From Bacillus sp. Marseille-P3661 (GTDB lineage Bacteria > Bacillota > Bacilli > Bacillales > Bacillaceae_J), in contig NZ_LT965956.1 in NCBI RefSeq assembly GCF_900240995.1, forward strand, positions 248,001 through 312,000: a stretch of 64,000 bases of DNA. The letters run 5' to 3'. The notes below the pieces were generated by a model, which did no database searches, was not told the DNA's origin, and saw nothing but the letters and a program-made list of their open reading frames with translations. This document shows, in pieces, positions 63,987-64,000 of this stretch. Both the position numbers and the translations under genes were made by a program. Each line of letters starts with the position of its first letter. Positions within the stretch are counted from its first letter, which is position 1.

Positions 63987-64000
63987 ACACACCACACCTT

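Overview
The window is low-GC DNA from a spore-former-type Bacillota, most likely a Bacillaceae relative (Bacillus, Neobacillus or similar). The basis is the strong AGGAGG ribosome binding sites with frequent TTG and GTG starts, a yojF-bshB2 bacillithiol pair, a SAM-I (S-box) riboswitch, a catabolite-responsive cre site, SLH and LysM surface proteins, and a Bacillus-type dispersed intergenic repeat. I see no rRNA, tRNA, CRISPR, phage or transposase gene.

Region 1 (1-9.5 kb) is mixed: a partial acyltransferase, a stalk-domain/LysM secreted protein, an intergenic block with a structured dispersed element and about 20 tandem 52-bp units, an MFS transporter, small uncharacterised genes (one of 56 codons), and yojF-bshB2. 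Region 2 (9.5-22.2 kb) is a catabolic and transport area with signs of decay: an AEC transporter, a LuxR regulator and an MFS transporter each interrupted by one in-frame TAA, an amidase under a cre site, a DUF3237 protein, a broken ADP-ribosylglycohydrolase, a luciferase-like flavin enzyme, an HpaB-type hydroxylase with a poly-Asn insertion, a flavin amine oxidase and a DHA2 drug exporter.

Region 3 (22.3-27.3 kb) has a single small gene of unknown function under its own SAM-I riboswitch. Beside it is an operon for a 2-hydroxyacid dehydrogenase and a tripartite tricarboxylate transporter (TTT), preceded by two matching palindromic operator candidates. Region 4 (27.6-44.2 kb) is largely cell-surface and housekeeping: two secreted proteins, a Suv3-like helicase, an S8 protease with FN3 and SLH domains, a ParA-type ATPase with a small partner, a methyltransferase, a CapA-like protein, a second tandem 52-bp array with an A-B-C higher-order pattern, a pyruvate/PEP-binding-domain protein and a soluble chemoreceptor.

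Region 5 (44.3-64 kb) is a large minus-strand catabolic region: a TRAP transporter joined to two PaaK-like CoA ligases and a metal amidohydrolase; a thiolase and a further acyl-CoA ligase; a DUF438/hemerythrin protein; an extradiol-type dioxygenase; a benzoylformate-decarboxylase-like enzyme with an aldehyde dehydrogenase; and a second TTT transporter with a class II aldolase. Together these suggest uptake of organic, probably aromatic, acids and their conversion through CoA thioesters or 2-oxoacid decarboxylation. The actual substrates cannot be read from sequence.
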